From Roseicella sp. DB1501 (lineage in GTDB: Bacteria; Pseudomonadota; Alphaproteobacteria; Acetobacterales; Acetobacteraceae), in the NCBI RefSeq assembly GCF_013112485.1, contig NZ_JABFHG010000003.1, positions 496,001 to 560,000 of the forward strand: a DNA stretch of 64,000 nt, given 5' to 3'. The notes under the pieces are model-generated. The model did no database searches. It saw nothing but the letters and a program-made list of their open reading frames with translations, and was not told where the DNA came from. Numbering within the stretch: position 1 is the stretch's first letter; each line of letters opens with the position of its first letter. This document shows, piece after piece, positions 41,914 to 50,892 of the stretch. The position numbers were made by a program, and so were the translations under genes.

Positions 41914-42157
41914 AGCCGGCACCCTCGGCATAGGCGAGCACCATCCTGCCGCCGACAGCGCGATGGCCTATCTGCGCAGCCTCAGTGCGGAAACGCTGCT
42001 GCTCTACCAGCAGACCTTCGCGTCCCTGTCCCTGTCCGGCAACCGCCTGGCCGAACTCTGCGGGGAAACGCTGCGCCGGGTCATGGCGGGGGAGCCGGTG
42101 AGCGACCGGTATCTGCTGGGGCTGGCTTGGACGATTAGGGAAATGTCCGCGCGTTGA
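41900..42157 (+). CDS. Hypothetical protein
   Basis: 85 aa, overlapping the DnaA-like gene by 14 bp, with AGGAAGGAAAAT before ATG. Helical (SAETLLLYQQTFASLSLSGNRLAELCGETLRR). No family recognised. Confidence 0.5.
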   Translation: MKGAEAGTLGIGEHHPAADSAMAYLRSLSAETLLLYQQTFASLSLSGNRLAELCGETLRRVMAGEPVSDRYLLGLAWTIREMSAR

Positions 42158-42185
42158 CCCAAGGATGGCGGGGCACGGTTTTTGA

Positions 42186-42551
42186 TTAGCAATCTTCACT
42201 TGAGATGCCTAAAGCCTTCGCCTCGGCATCATTGACTAAATCGCGGAGAAAACTCCCTGCGCCAACCAAGCTCGCCAACAAAGACGGCATGCGGCCTTTA
42301 TCGTCCGGATAAAATTTCGCTCCACGTTTAATCAGTTCTTGCACTAGGTCCGTGTCATGATGGCCGATAGCCAAATGAAGCAGTGACATGCCATTTATAA
42401 TTGGCTTGTCAATATCAGGTTTAATCCAACTGAGAGTCACTCTAAGATCTCTGGCGTGATATTGCGGCGGTGTTCCTAAATTTGCCGACCCGTAATCCCC
42501 GCCACCTGAGCTATCGCCTGAACCGCTAAAACCAGAAATTCGGTCAGACAT
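42186..42551 (-). CDS. Ankyrin-repeat protein
   Basis: 121 aa. One clear ankyrin repeat, INGMSLLHLAIGHHDTDLVQELIKRGAK, with a second partial one. The N-terminal 30 residues are Gly/Ser-rich. It overlaps the end of the 311-aa gene by 8 bp and is probably a partner of that protein, perhaps a neutralising one. Confidence 0.75.
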   Translation of the reverse strand: MSDRISGFSGSGDSSGGGDYGSANLGTPPQYHARDLRVTLSWIKPDIDKPIINGMSLLHLAIGHHDTDLVQELIKRGAKFYPDDKGRMPSLLASLVGAGSFLRDLVNDAEAKALGISSEDC

Positions 42552-43479
42552 CGGACTTCCTCATCTTGATGGAGAAAGATCTAGACTTACCTGTTAGACA
42601 GCTTCGATCAACGCCATGACCATTCATCAGGCGATCATCGTCGTCAACTGAAAGTATTAGAGTTCTTGGCAGGCTGTAAGTTACTTCCGTCATGACGGCG
42701 AGGTACTCCTCCCGGGGAATTGATGTCTGACGATTTAAAGTTCGAACCAAAACACCACGAAATATGACGGGATGGGACAATTTCGGTCGCTCATAACCCT
42801 TATCTGAAGTGAAAAATCTTTCTTCAATCAGAATGTGTTTTCCTGCTGCTTTTAAAAAAATCACGGAGTTGTCTTTAGGGTAGGGTTCCTCTTGCGTCGC
42901 CTCGTATTTTCCTCCAAGGCTCGATTCCGACGTGAAAATATTTGCTAAGGCAATTCCCAGCCCTGCCATTGGATCAGGGTCTGCCATGTCAGCTGTAAAG
43001 AGATGGCAGGCATAGACTGTTTTGATGTTAGTGTCGTACGGTAGTTTGGTCTGCGGACTTATTTTTTCGTTCACAAACCTATCCAGTGTCTTATAGTTTG
43101 TAGCTATTCCGGTTTTAACCCTAATTTCTCCGGGCAGTTGAGGGAATCCAATAGGCTTTCCAGGAGTCTTGCGGCTCATATAATAGAGCAGTTTGCGCCG
43201 AATTTCCGCAATCTGATCCTCGGAAACAGCGAAATCTGTAGGGACGACCGGCGCCGGTGTCGTCGCGCTGCTGGGCAATACAGCTCGGATTTCATCTAGT
43301 ATCCCGGAGTCATCCGGCTGTTGCCCATCACAGATACGGCGGATTTCCTCCGCCAGCTTCGGCGATGAGCCTCCGATTTTATTTTCAACTCGCGTTGCGA
43401 ACTCGCGAGCGTTGATGCCGGAATCTGCAAGGTAACGCAGCAAGGCCGAGCGAACATCGCCGAATGCGGAGAGCGCCAT
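42544..43479 (-). CDS. Hypothetical protein paired with the ankyrin protein
   Basis: 311 aa. The N-terminus (VRSALLRYLADSGINAREFATRVENKI) resembles an XRE-type helix-turn-helix; the rest has no motif I know. AT-richer than its neighbours. Together with the ankyrin gene it forms a minus-strand cargo cassette between plus-strand conjugation genes; a toxin or defence role is possible but unsupported. Confidence 0.5.
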   Translation of the reverse strand: MALSAFGDVRSALLRYLADSGINAREFATRVENKIGGSSPKLAEEIRRICDGQQPDDSGILDEIRAVLPSSATTPAPVVPTDFAVSEDQIAEIRRKLLYYMSRKTPGKPIGFPQLPGEIRVKTGIATNYKTLDRFVNEKISPQTKLPYDTNIKTVYACHLFTADMADPDPMAGLGIALANIFTSESSLGGKYEATQEEPYPKDNSVIFLKAAGKHILIEERFFTSDKGYERPKLSHPVIFRGVLVRTLNRQTSIPREEYLAVMTEVTYSLPRTLILSVDDDDRLMNGHGVDRSCLTGKSRSFSIKMRKSDV

Positions 43480-43574
43480 TTTATCTCCCCACCACCAGAC
43501 CAGCGTTCTGTCCAGGGTTTGTACCGCACAATGACACTAGCCTCACCGGTACACCCGCAGGAGGGGGTGTGTCG

Positions 43575-44312
43575 ATGAAGCCCACGAGCAAGTCATCCCC
43601 CAACAAGCACGAGACCCGTGAGGCCTGGCTCAAGGCCGCGGTCGATATCGGCCTGCGCCCATGGTTCGAGAAGAACGGCCATCGGCTGCCCCACAACATC
43701 CGCTACGCCCAATCTTTCACCTCCGGGGGCCGGAAAGGCAAGGACCGGTACGAGACCCTGTACCCCGAGGCGTCGGCGGATGGCTCTTTTGAGATCATTA
43801 TCAGCTCGCAGCAAGACGATCCGATCGAGGTTCTCGAGGGCCTGACCCACAGCGGCTGCCACGTGGTCGCCGGGCGGGAGCACAACGGCCGGTTCGGGGA
43901 CACCGCGCTCAGCGTCGGCCTGGTCAAGGTCAACGGTCTCAGGGAGACCGCCGCCGGTCCCGTTTTGCGGGAGCGTTTAAACGATCTCGCCGAAACGCTC
44001 GGCCCGCTCCCGCACGCCAAGGTCGACTTCGACAGGATCAAGGTCAAGAAGAGCGCCAGCGCCGACCGCCCGCCCAAGCAGGAGGGCCGGATGAGAAAGG
44101 CCGTCTGCGAGGCCGTCATGGGCGACCGCCAGTGCGGCTACACGGTCCGCGTGGCCCGCTCCCACGCCAAGTCCCCCGGCCCGCCGCACTGCCCGCTCCA
44201 CGGCGCGATGAGGGTCCTGTTCAAGCCCGAAGACCATGTCGGCGACATCATCGACGGCAAGGCGGAGGAGGTGAGCGACGCGCCGGCCCTGACCCAGGAG
44301 GCCGCGGAATGA
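43575..44312 (+). CDS. SprT-like protein with altered zinc-protease motif
   Basis: About 245 aa from ATG 43575 (GGAGGGGG before it). REAWLKAAVDIGLRPWFEKNGHRLP, then SADGSFEIIISSQQDDPIEVLEGL and QCGYTVRVARSHAK...HCPLHG fit the phage/plasmid SprT-like family with a C-terminal zinc ribbon. The expected HExxH reads THSGCH, so the catalytic Glu is a Ser, though the next His (REHNGRFG) is kept. It may bind metal without proteolysis. Overlaps the coupling-protein gene (ATGA). Confidence 0.7.
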   Translation: MKPTSKSSPNKHETREAWLKAAVDIGLRPWFEKNGHRLPHNIRYAQSFTSGGRKGKDRYETLYPEASADGSFEIIISSQQDDPIEVLEGLTHSGCHVVAGREHNGRFGDTALSVGLVKVNGLRETAAGPVLRERLNDLAETLGPLPHAKVDFDRIKVKKSASADRPPKQEGRMRKAVCEAVMGDRQCGYTVRVARSHAKSPGPPHCPLHGAMRVLFKPEDHVGDIIDGKAEEVSDAPALTQEAAE

Positions 44313-45928
44313 GCCTCCTCAACCACATCAACTGGTATGTGGCCAACCAATACCTGCTCTGGTTCATCGCCCATGGGTGGCAGATCCTGTTCACCCTGAT
44401 CGGTGTGCTGCTGGCCCGGCGTATCATGCAGCGCCGGGATACCTCGCGCGGCTCGGCGGCCTGGATGAAGCCGCGCCAGGCAGGCAAGCTGTTCCGCCGC
44501 AAGGGACTGCTTATCGGGGACTGGAACCGCTGGTCCATGCTCCCGGTCTTTTATGACGCCAACTCGAACATTCTAACCTGCGGCGCGCCGCGAAGCGCGA
44601 AGGGTGTCGGGATGCTGGTGGTCAACGCTCTGCGCTGGCCGTTCATGTTCCTTTACGATCCGGGCGGCGAAATTTCGGCCATCTGCGTCAGGCAGTGGCG
44701 CCGGCGTGGCTACAACATGCATTTCGTCAATCCGTGGGGCATGTACGGCTTGCCAAAGAGCCATTTCAATCCTCTCGATTATCTTGACCCGAAAAGTGAG
44801 ACGTTCTCTAGCGATGCACTTTGGTTTGCATCACTGCTTGTTGGGAAAAAGTATGCCGGATCCAGTGCCGGCGAGTATTTCGATGACAAGAGCAGCGGTG
44901 GTTATCAAACCCTCCTCATGTTCGTCAAAGATACGTATTCGCCTGAGAATCAGCATCTCGGAACGGTGCGCGACATCATTCGTGGTGACATCAAGGAGTG
45001 GAGCGAAGTCCTCGTCGAGATGAAGAAAAGCCGGCATCAGGCCGTGAGAGGCCAGGCTAACGAATGGATGATGGCAATTCTGCAAAACCCCAAGCAGTTC
45101 GATATCGTCAAACAGACGATGGAGACGGCAACCAAGTTCATCGACGACGACATCGTCAGGGCCGCCCTGAGTAAGACCGACGCTCGTTTTCACGATCTCA
45201 CTGGGCTCGATGCAACAGGTAAGCGCCTCAAGGGGGCGATTGTCTCTGTGATCATTCCCTTGGAATTCAAGGAGAGCCATGGCGCGCTGGCTCGGATGGC
45301 GATCGGCTGCACTGTTATGACGATGCGTCGTAATCCTCGCGTGACTGAGGAGCACAAAGTCCTGGCGATGATCGACGAATTCGCGTCGATTGGCAAAATT
45401 TCCGAGGTCATCAGCGATCTCGCAAATCTACCGAAATATGGCATTCTATTCCACCTGGTCCTTCATAACATTGGCCAGGCAAAGGGCATCTACGGCGAGC
45501 ATGGCTGGGGCCAGATCGTAGGTAACTGTTCACTGCGCCAGTTTCTCGGCGTGCAGGATCTCGAGACTGGTCGCTACGTGTCGGATATGTGCGGAACAAT
45601 GACCGAGCGGGACGCTCGAAACTCAATTGTCAGTCGCAAGCTCATCATGCCGGAAGAAGTTATGCTTCTTAGGCCGGATCAGCAAATCGTCTTCTTGCCG
45701 AATAAGCCGCCCGTGCTGTTGAAGATTCGGCCGTACTGGCAGCGTCCCAGCTTGGTCGGAACATTCAATGACAACCCTTACTACAAAGGGAAGAAGTCGG
45801 GCCCGCCGGGTGCCTGGACCGGCATGGTCCTGCTCGGCCTGATCCTGCGCGGCATCGCCCTGTTCCCGTCGTTCCGCACGTTGGCCGCGGCCGCCGTGTT
45901 CATCGGCGTCTTCTACCTGTGGCGCTGA
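44309..45928 (+). CDS. Type IV coupling protein (VirD4/TraG-like)
   Basis: 539 aa from ATG 44309. An N-terminal membrane segment (residues ~15-33), then a variant Walker A, CGAPRSAKGVGMLVVN, FLYDPGGEIS, PLDYLDP, Walker B LAMIDEFASIG, GNCSLRQFLGVQD and LMRPDQ-like LLRPDQQIVFLP. The C-terminus adds two more hydrophobic segments (IRPYW, then LLGLILRGIAL), unusual for VirD4. It should carry the relaxase-DNA complex to a secretion channel. No VirB genes follow, so the channel may be supplied by another element. Confidence 0.85.
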   Translation: MSLLNHINWYVANQYLLWFIAHGWQILFTLIGVLLARRIMQRRDTSRGSAAWMKPRQAGKLFRRKGLLIGDWNRWSMLPVFYDANSNILTCGAPRSAKGVGMLVVNALRWPFMFLYDPGGEISAICVRQWRRRGYNMHFVNPWGMYGLPKSHFNPLDYLDPKSETFSSDALWFASLLVGKKYAGSSAGEYFDDKSSGGYQTLLMFVKDTYSPENQHLGTVRDIIRGDIKEWSEVLVEMKKSRHQAVRGQANEWMMAILQNPKQFDIVKQTMETATKFIDDDIVRAALSKTDARFHDLTGLDATGKRLKGAIVSVIIPLEFKESHGALARMAIGCTVMTMRRNPRVTEEHKVLAMIDEFASIGKISEVISDLANLPKYGILFHLVLHNIGQAKGIYGEHGWGQIVGNCSLRQFLGVQDLETGRYVSDMCGTMTERDARNSIVSRKLIMPEEVMLLRPDQQIVFLPNKPPVLLKIRPYWQRPSLVGTFNDNPYYKGKKSGPPGAWTGMVLLGLILRGIALFPSFRTLAAAAVFIGVFYLWR

Positions 45929-45999
45929 TCCGTGTCCCGGGATTGTCCAATGCAATGCGGTATCTCTAACGGCCGAGACCAGCAAGGAGTGGAGACAGC

Positions 46000-47034
46000 A
46001 TGAATCACATGCCGAGCCTGGATCCTCGCTGCGCTGAACCTCTCCGTGTGAAGGCGCCGCTTATCCCGCGCGGAGCCATCATCCGGGTGAGCCGTGCGGC
46101 GGACCCGGAGACCGCGGTGAGGGAGATGGCGGAACGAGACTATGCCATCGAAAACGCAGATGCAGCGGCACGAATAAGCCAGCTGAACGCCAAGCGTGGT
46201 GAACGCGACAGTGCCCTCCTCGATCTGCACCGTGTCTCGATAACACGGGACAACACTTCTCCAGGCTTCATTCGCCCTGTGGAAAGCGCGGATCACCCCA
46301 TCACGATCCTGCACCGCCTCTCTGGCGCCTTACTATACGTCCTCACGTTCGTCGCTTGGTGTTCCGCGATGTGGCAGACATCGCAATGGATCATTCAGGC
46401 GGAAATTTTCGAGAATGCATCGCAGACTTTGATCGGTGCCTTGCTGATGACCGGTATCGTGATCACCGCCGGCGTTGCGGTGCCGCTTATCGCCTATACG
46501 CATCGCAGTACCGACGTTGATAAAAAGCGGTTCCACGGCACCGTCATCCGCGTGAGCTTCATCACCGGCCTGGTCTGGGTCGTGATGTTTGCCTTGGTCG
46601 CCTGGGCCCAGGATCGCATCGATTTTGCCACGCTGCATGGCAGCCGTGGGGCTTGGCTTTCGGTGGCGGCCCTCGGGAGCCTGACTGCCTTCTGCAAAGC
46701 GATGATGCTGCCGGCAGGCATTATTGCCGAGTGCGCGGCCAGCGTTGCGATGGAAATTTCCGCGAGCCGGTATATCGGGAATTTCTACGACAGGGTCTTT
46801 TGCCCGAATGCCTATTTCGTGCATCTCGACCAGCTCACAGCAACCCTGAGAACCGCGGTTGCCAGTCAGTCCGATGAGATCGCGGCGACTGAAGCTTTGA
46901 AGGAGGCTTTCGATCTCGGTCGGAAGGCATTCATCGCGGAATGCCTCGGGGAGTACCGGCAGCATATCGAGGAGCGTGATGCCGCCGAGATCAGGTTTAC
47001 CACGACCTTCGTCCGCAACGCCTCGCAGGAGTAA
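46000..47034 (+). CDS. Four-helix membrane protein of the transfer region
   Basis: 344 aa. A soluble N-terminal ~100 residues, four membrane segments between ~108 and 260 (ALLYVLTFVAWCSAMW, LIGALLMTGIVITAGVAVPL, FITGLVWVVMFALVAWA, a last one near AGIIAECAASVAM) and a helical C-tail. No known T4SS component matched. It follows the coupling protein by 71 bp and is likely part of a transfer-related membrane complex. Confidence 0.6.
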   Translation: MNHMPSLDPRCAEPLRVKAPLIPRGAIIRVSRAADPETAVREMAERDYAIENADAAARISQLNAKRGERDSALLDLHRVSITRDNTSPGFIRPVESADHPITILHRLSGALLYVLTFVAWCSAMWQTSQWIIQAEIFENASQTLIGALLMTGIVITAGVAVPLIAYTHRSTDVDKKRFHGTVIRVSFITGLVWVVMFALVAWAQDRIDFATLHGSRGAWLSVAALGSLTAFCKAMMLPAGIIAECAASVAMEISASRYIGNFYDRVFCPNAYFVHLDQLTATLRTAVASQSDEIAATEALKEAFDLGRKAFIAECLGEYRQHIEERDAAEIRFTTTFVRNASQE

Positions 47035-47038
47035 GACG

Positions 47039-47830
47039 ATGTCCGTGTTCAAAAGTGCGATCTTGGCCTCCATGCTGCTTGCAGGGCAGGCGAATGCAAA
47101 ATCTTTCATCGTGGCGCTACCCGCCAATCTTTCACCGGCAGCGCAGGAGCATGTCGCCGAGTTTTTCGGTCAGGTTTATATGGCTCTGGAACCGAAGGAT
47201 TCGCTGACGGTCTTTGATGCGTCCCACCTTCGCCGAGTAGCGACGCTGTTCATGCCTGAGACGATCGGCACAGGCAAGCGGGACAGGATCAAAGCCCTTG
47301 GCCCCGCGGCAGGACAGATCAGTGAGTTTATCAGCGGCGTGGACGCCGGCGTTAAGGCCGACGACATCAACATCCCGGCCGCTTTGCGTGACCTGGGAAG
47401 CACGGTGCTCCCCACCATGCCCGGAGGCAAGGCGAACGTACTGTTTATCGGCAGCCTGATTTGGGAGAATGAAAATGACGGGAACTTCAATACGCGGAAT
47501 TTCATCCCGTCAGATGGCTTCCTGATGGATGCAGGGGGACCGTTTGGAGTTGTCGGCCAGGAAAAGGTGTTGAGTGGAGCCTTGGTAAGCTTCTGCTACA
47601 CGGACGCCGTGAAGTCCTTTGCGTCCGAGCGCTTTCGCCAAAAGCTGGTCTCGTTCTGGGGCAAATCGGTTGTCGGGCGCGGCGGCAAGGTGGGCGCCAT
47701 CGAGGCTTATGGATCGGGTTGTGCCGCGAGGCTAGCTTCAGATGCGGTCGATGCTACGCCGTACGCGATCAACCGCTCCGAAAAACTGTTCCTCACGAGC
47801 AAGCAGTGGACCCCTGTCGAGGTGAAGTGA
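47039..47830 (+). CDS. Exported hypothetical protein, transfer region
   Basis: 263 aa from ATG 47039 with a signal peptide (MSVFKSAILASMLLAGQANA). The mature protein contains KANVLFIGSLIWENENDGNFN and VSFCYTDAVKSF, a Rossmann- or vWA-like alternation, but no MIDAS motif is visible. Four bases downstream of the membrane-protein gene. Confidence 0.6.
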   Translation: MSVFKSAILASMLLAGQANAKSFIVALPANLSPAAQEHVAEFFGQVYMALEPKDSLTVFDASHLRRVATLFMPETIGTGKRDRIKALGPAAGQISEFISGVDAGVKADDINIPAALRDLGSTVLPTMPGGKANVLFIGSLIWENENDGNFNTRNFIPSDGFLMDAGGPFGVVGQEKVLSGALVSFCYTDAVKSFASERFRQKLVSFWGKSVVGRGGKVGAIEAYGSGCAARLASDAVDATPYAINRSEKLFLTSKQWTPVEVK

Positions 47831-47831
47831 G

Positions 47832-48101
47832 ATGAATCAGATCGATTGGAACCAGGTGCTGCAGTTTACCACGATCGCTGCGGGCAGCTATGTCGCTGCG
47901 CATACTATGCAATGGGTGATTGCCGATGTGATCGCCCCGCTCGTCGGTCTTGCGATAGCCTGGCGTGTCTCCAGCAGCTACGTCAGGTGGAAGCGGGCGC
48001 AAGCCGCTGCGCTTCGAGAAACTGTCCCTGAGATCGAAGCGCCTTCGGCCCCGGTGGTCTATATAAGCCGAGCGAGGGCACTCAGGTCGAGATCGTGGTA
48101 G
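47832..48101 (+). CDS. Small membrane protein, transfer region
   Basis: 89 aa. Two hydrophobic stretches (~12-28 and 32-46) then a basic tail. One base after the previous stop. A rho-independent terminator 30 bp later ends the unit. Confidence 0.55.
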   Translation: MNQIDWNQVLQFTTIAAGSYVAAHTMQWVIADVIAPLVGLAIAWRVSSSYVRWKRAQAAALRETVPEIEAPSAPVVYISRARALRSRSW

Positions 48102-48130
48102 GTCACGCTCGTATTGGACGGTGCATGAGG

Positions 48131-48154
48131 GGCGGGGTTTGATCCCCGCCTTTT
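48131..48154 (+). terminator. Rho-independent terminator
   Basis: GGCGGGG-TTTGAT-CCCCGCC followed by TTTT: a 7-bp GC stem and T-tract closing the coupling-protein/membrane-protein operon. Confidence 0.8.
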
Positions 48155-48197
48155 CCCTGTCCAGGCTTTGTCTATCCAGGGTCATTTACACAGACGC

Positions 48198-48806
48198 ATG
48201 GAGATTGAAGCGGCTGCGGTAGTCCTTGGTGTCGCGCGTCATGAAATTGAAACCCTGACCCCGCAGAAGGTGGGCAGGCGTCACCAGAAGCGCGTTAAGG
48301 CGTGTGATGGTGCCGAGGAAACGGCAAGGGTCAATGCGGCGAGGGACGTGTTGCTGGACTGGCTCAAGGCGGGCAGGCTTGAGGGAGAGGTTGAGCCTAA
48401 ACCCGAACCTGAACGGCGCCCTGCGCCGTCACCTCAGGTGCCGCCAAGGCCGCAAGCCGACCCGTCACCGCAACCGGCCCCAGCATGGGCAAGAGACGAT
48501 ACCTGGGTAAAGGTTCGAGCATTTGCGCCTTCGGTGATCATCGCGGTCGTCCTGCTGGCCTCTGCTATTATGGCAGTGCCTAAAGCCGTCGAAAAAGCCA
48601 AGCCACTCGTGCGCCAGTTCACCCAGCCATGCGTTTCGTACGGACAATGGGAAGCCTACATGCGCCGACCGAACGTCTGCATTCAAACCGACGGGTACGG
48701 GCGATGCACACGCATGGGCTTCAACGCCTGGTACGGGAATAAGGACGAGGAAAATATGTTCGCGCGGATCTGTCCGGAAAGTCTGAGGAAGCACGACATA
48801 CATTGA
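48198..48806 (+). CDS. Membrane protein with a J-domain-like N-terminus lacking HPD
   Basis: About 202 aa from ATG 48198 (TTG 48168 possible). Residues 1-55 (IEAAAVVLGVARHEIETLTPQ, HQKRVKACDG, NAARDVLLDWL) follow the helix pattern of DnaJ domains, but the HPD loop reads CDG. A Pro-rich linker, one membrane segment (PSVIIAVVLLASAIMAV) and a Cys-containing C-terminus follow. Probably a membrane-anchored adaptor; it would not stimulate Hsp70 in the usual way. Confidence 0.5.
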   Translation: MEIEAAAVVLGVARHEIETLTPQKVGRRHQKRVKACDGAEETARVNAARDVLLDWLKAGRLEGEVEPKPEPERRPAPSPQVPPRPQADPSPQPAPAWARDDTWVKVRAFAPSVIIAVVLLASAIMAVPKAVEKAKPLVRQFTQPCVSYGQWEAYMRRPNVCIQTDGYGRCTRMGFNAWYGNKDEENMFARICPESLRKHDIH

Positions 48807-48896
48807 TCGGCCCGGCATCCAACTTTCTACCGGCCCGTACCCGGACTAAGCTTCCGCCCGCCGGGAACCCGACGTCCGGTTTGGCAGGAAGCCGCA

Positions 48897-49625
48897 ATGA
48901 TCATTCTGTACAACGCCCCACGGTCCAGCGCCTCGCGCCGCGTCCGACTCTGTCTCGAAGAGAAGGGCCTCGCCTACGACAATAGGATCGTCGACATGGG
49001 CAAGCTCGAGCATCACTCGGCGGCGTACCTGAAAATCAACCCGAACGGTGTCGTCCCGTCGATGCTCCATGACGGCAAGCCGCTGCATGAAAGCGGCACC
49101 ATCTGCGAGTACCTGGACGAGATTTGCCCCGATCCCCCGCTGCGGCCGGCGGACCCGTACGACCGCGCGCTGATGCGCAACTGGATCCGCCATATCGATG
49201 AGCGCATCCACAACCTCATCATCTTCAACTGGCGGCATTCCTTCGGCGAGATGGCATCGAAATGGACCGACGAGGAACTCGCGGCGAAGCTTGCCAGCAT
49301 CCCGAGCAAGGAACGGCAGGAATCCTGGCTGCGCGTCGCACGACGGCCCTACACCGAGGAGGAGCGCGCCGAAGCGCGCGGGAAGCTCGTCGTGCTGCTG
49401 GACCGCATGGAAGCCGCCATAGCGGCGTCGTGCTGGCTCGTCGGCGGCGCCTATTCGATCGCGGACATCGCGGCCGTCCCCTTCGTCAAGCGGATCGACG
49501 AAGAGATCGCCCCGGACGAGGTGACGACTGCAAAGCATCCCCATGTCGCGGACTGGTGGTCCCGCATTCAGGCCCGCCCGGCCTTCGAGCGAGCGAACAT
49601 CGGGCCGTTTGTGGACCCGTCCTGA
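48897..49625 (+). CDS. Glutathione S-transferase family protein
   Basis: 242 aa. An N-terminal thioredoxin-fold (MIILYNAPRSSASRRVRLCLEEKGL; NGVVPSMLHDGKPLHES is the glutathione cis-Pro and ES site) and an all-helical C-terminal domain with SIADIAAVPFVKRI. Catalytic residue likely one of the Ser in RSSASRR. It looks like chromosomal cargo carried by the element; GC is higher than its neighbours. Confidence 0.87.
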   Translation: MIILYNAPRSSASRRVRLCLEEKGLAYDNRIVDMGKLEHHSAAYLKINPNGVVPSMLHDGKPLHESGTICEYLDEICPDPPLRPADPYDRALMRNWIRHIDERIHNLIIFNWRHSFGEMASKWTDEELAAKLASIPSKERQESWLRVARRPYTEEERAEARGKLVVLLDRMEAAIAASCWLVGGAYSIADIAAVPFVKRIDEEIAPDEVTTAKHPHVADWWSRIQARPAFERANIGPFVDPS

Positions 49626-49714
49626 GCCGGGCAGTTCTGGTAGCCGCACAGGTCCGGGGCTGGTAACGGCGGCTCGGCGAACAGGTCTGGTTGTGCGTTG
49701 AAGGCGCGGCGCAG

Positions 49715-50740
49715 TCAGTCCTGCGCTTTCTCAGCCAGGCTAGTCGCCGGAAGCTTCTGCTTTCCGGCGGGCAGAGCGCCATTGTACAGCTGTGCCAGCC
49801 TTGCGATCGCCCAAGTCACCCTATCGGAGCCATTGGCGCTTTCCGCGGCGTCGTCCCTGACTCGATCAAGGTCAAGATCAAGCAGAACCTCCTGCATGAC
49901 GGCATCGCTGATTGGGTAGTCGGCGTGAATCGAATAAAATCGGCTCAAGATCTTGACGGCATAGGCTGTAATCATGCCGGGCTCGTCTGGATAGGTTGCC
50001 CGTATCAATCGCAAAGCCCAGATCAGCGCGTCGTCGCCATGAACCTTCATCGCTGTTTTCAAAGCTGCGATGGCCATGGTTTCGTTCGGCTTTGCGACGG
50101 CTACCATCTTCGGATAGCGAGGGATAGACACGTCTGATTTGGCGCAGATGCTCGCCAGGCGGACACTGATCTGATCCTCGGCGGCGATCATCGCGTGGTG
50201 GATGGCATAAGCATTCACAGAGACACGCTTGCCATTGATGCCAGCGAAAGCGCGGGCCTGCTGCGCCTGGGTGAGGTTTTCAAGAAGCACGGCAGGAATT
50301 TCGCGGATGTTGACCTGCTGCGCGGCGAGCATGCGGTGCTGCCCGTCAATCACCCAGTATCCTGATTCATCGCGTTGTGTGATGGTGATCGGCTGAAAGA
50401 GCGGCCACTGGAAGTTGGCGACGATGTCCTTGATGACCGCCTGGCCGCGCTTGGTGGACACGTTGCGCTGGTAGTGGCTGTCGATATGAAGTTCGCTAAC
50501 AGGAACCCACATCAAGACGGGTTTAGATCCCAGATCCCGCGTTGACTGCGGTTTTGGCGGCTTGGTATCGACCTTCTGTATCCGTTCGGCCTTTACAGGC
50601 GCATCATCTCTATGGGAGGGTGCTTTCGGGATCGGCGGTGAAACATGTTCTTGCCGTGGGCATTTGGTGACGCCGTGCCGCGCAATAAATGCCGCCTTCA
50701 TCGCTTCAGTATCTGAATTTCTATTCTGCCGACCTGTCAC
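49715..50740 (-). CDS. ParB/Srx-domain (nuclease-like) protein
   Basis: About 341 aa if begun at GTG 50740, which follows GAGGAG; ATG 50701 is the conservative start. The ParB-like domain lies around VPVSELHIDSHYQRNVS, PITITQRDESGYWVIDGQHRMLAA and NIREIPAVLL. The long C-terminal region, AKPNETMAIAALKTAMKVHG, is helical. Stand-alone ParB-domain proteins on mobile elements can bind DNA or hydrolyse CTP; no ParA neighbour is present, so partitioning is unlikely. Confidence 0.72.
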   Translation of the reverse strand: MTGRQNRNSDTEAMKAAFIARHGVTKCPRQEHVSPPIPKAPSHRDDAPVKAERIQKVDTKPPKPQSTRDLGSKPVLMWVPVSELHIDSHYQRNVSTKRGQAVIKDIVANFQWPLFQPITITQRDESGYWVIDGQHRMLAAQQVNIREIPAVLLENLTQAQQARAFAGINGKRVSVNAYAIHHAMIAAEDQISVRLASICAKSDVSIPRYPKMVAVAKPNETMAIAALKTAMKVHGDDALIWALRLIRATYPDEPGMITAYAVKILSRFYSIHADYPISDAVMQEVLLDLDLDRVRDDAAESANGSDRVTWAIARLAQLYNGALPAGKQKLPATSLAEKAQD

Positions 50741-50778
50741 ATCTCCTCGTCTTCCTGCCGCATCCCCTGCGGCTGGGC

Positions 50779-50892
50779 TTATCGAATGAAGTTCATCGCC
50801 ACACGCGGCACCGCGACAACGGCCAGCAGCATGACCAGGATCGCGGACCAAGTGGGGTAGGGCGCCTCGGGTTCGAGTTCGATGTCGATCAT
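50779..50892 (-). CDS. Small single-helix membrane protein
   Basis: 37 aa from ATG 50892, overlapping the stop of the upstream gene (ATGA). An acidic N-terminus, then one membrane helix (WSAILVMLLAVVAVP) and a short basic end. Translational coupling supports it as real. Confidence 0.45.
   Translation of the reverse strand: MIDIELEPEAPYPTWSAILVMLLAVVAVPRVAMNFIR

Noticed and set aside
49715-50740. Partition system
   Set aside because: The ParB-like protein has no ParA neighbour and no parS-like repeats were seen, and the element is integrated.
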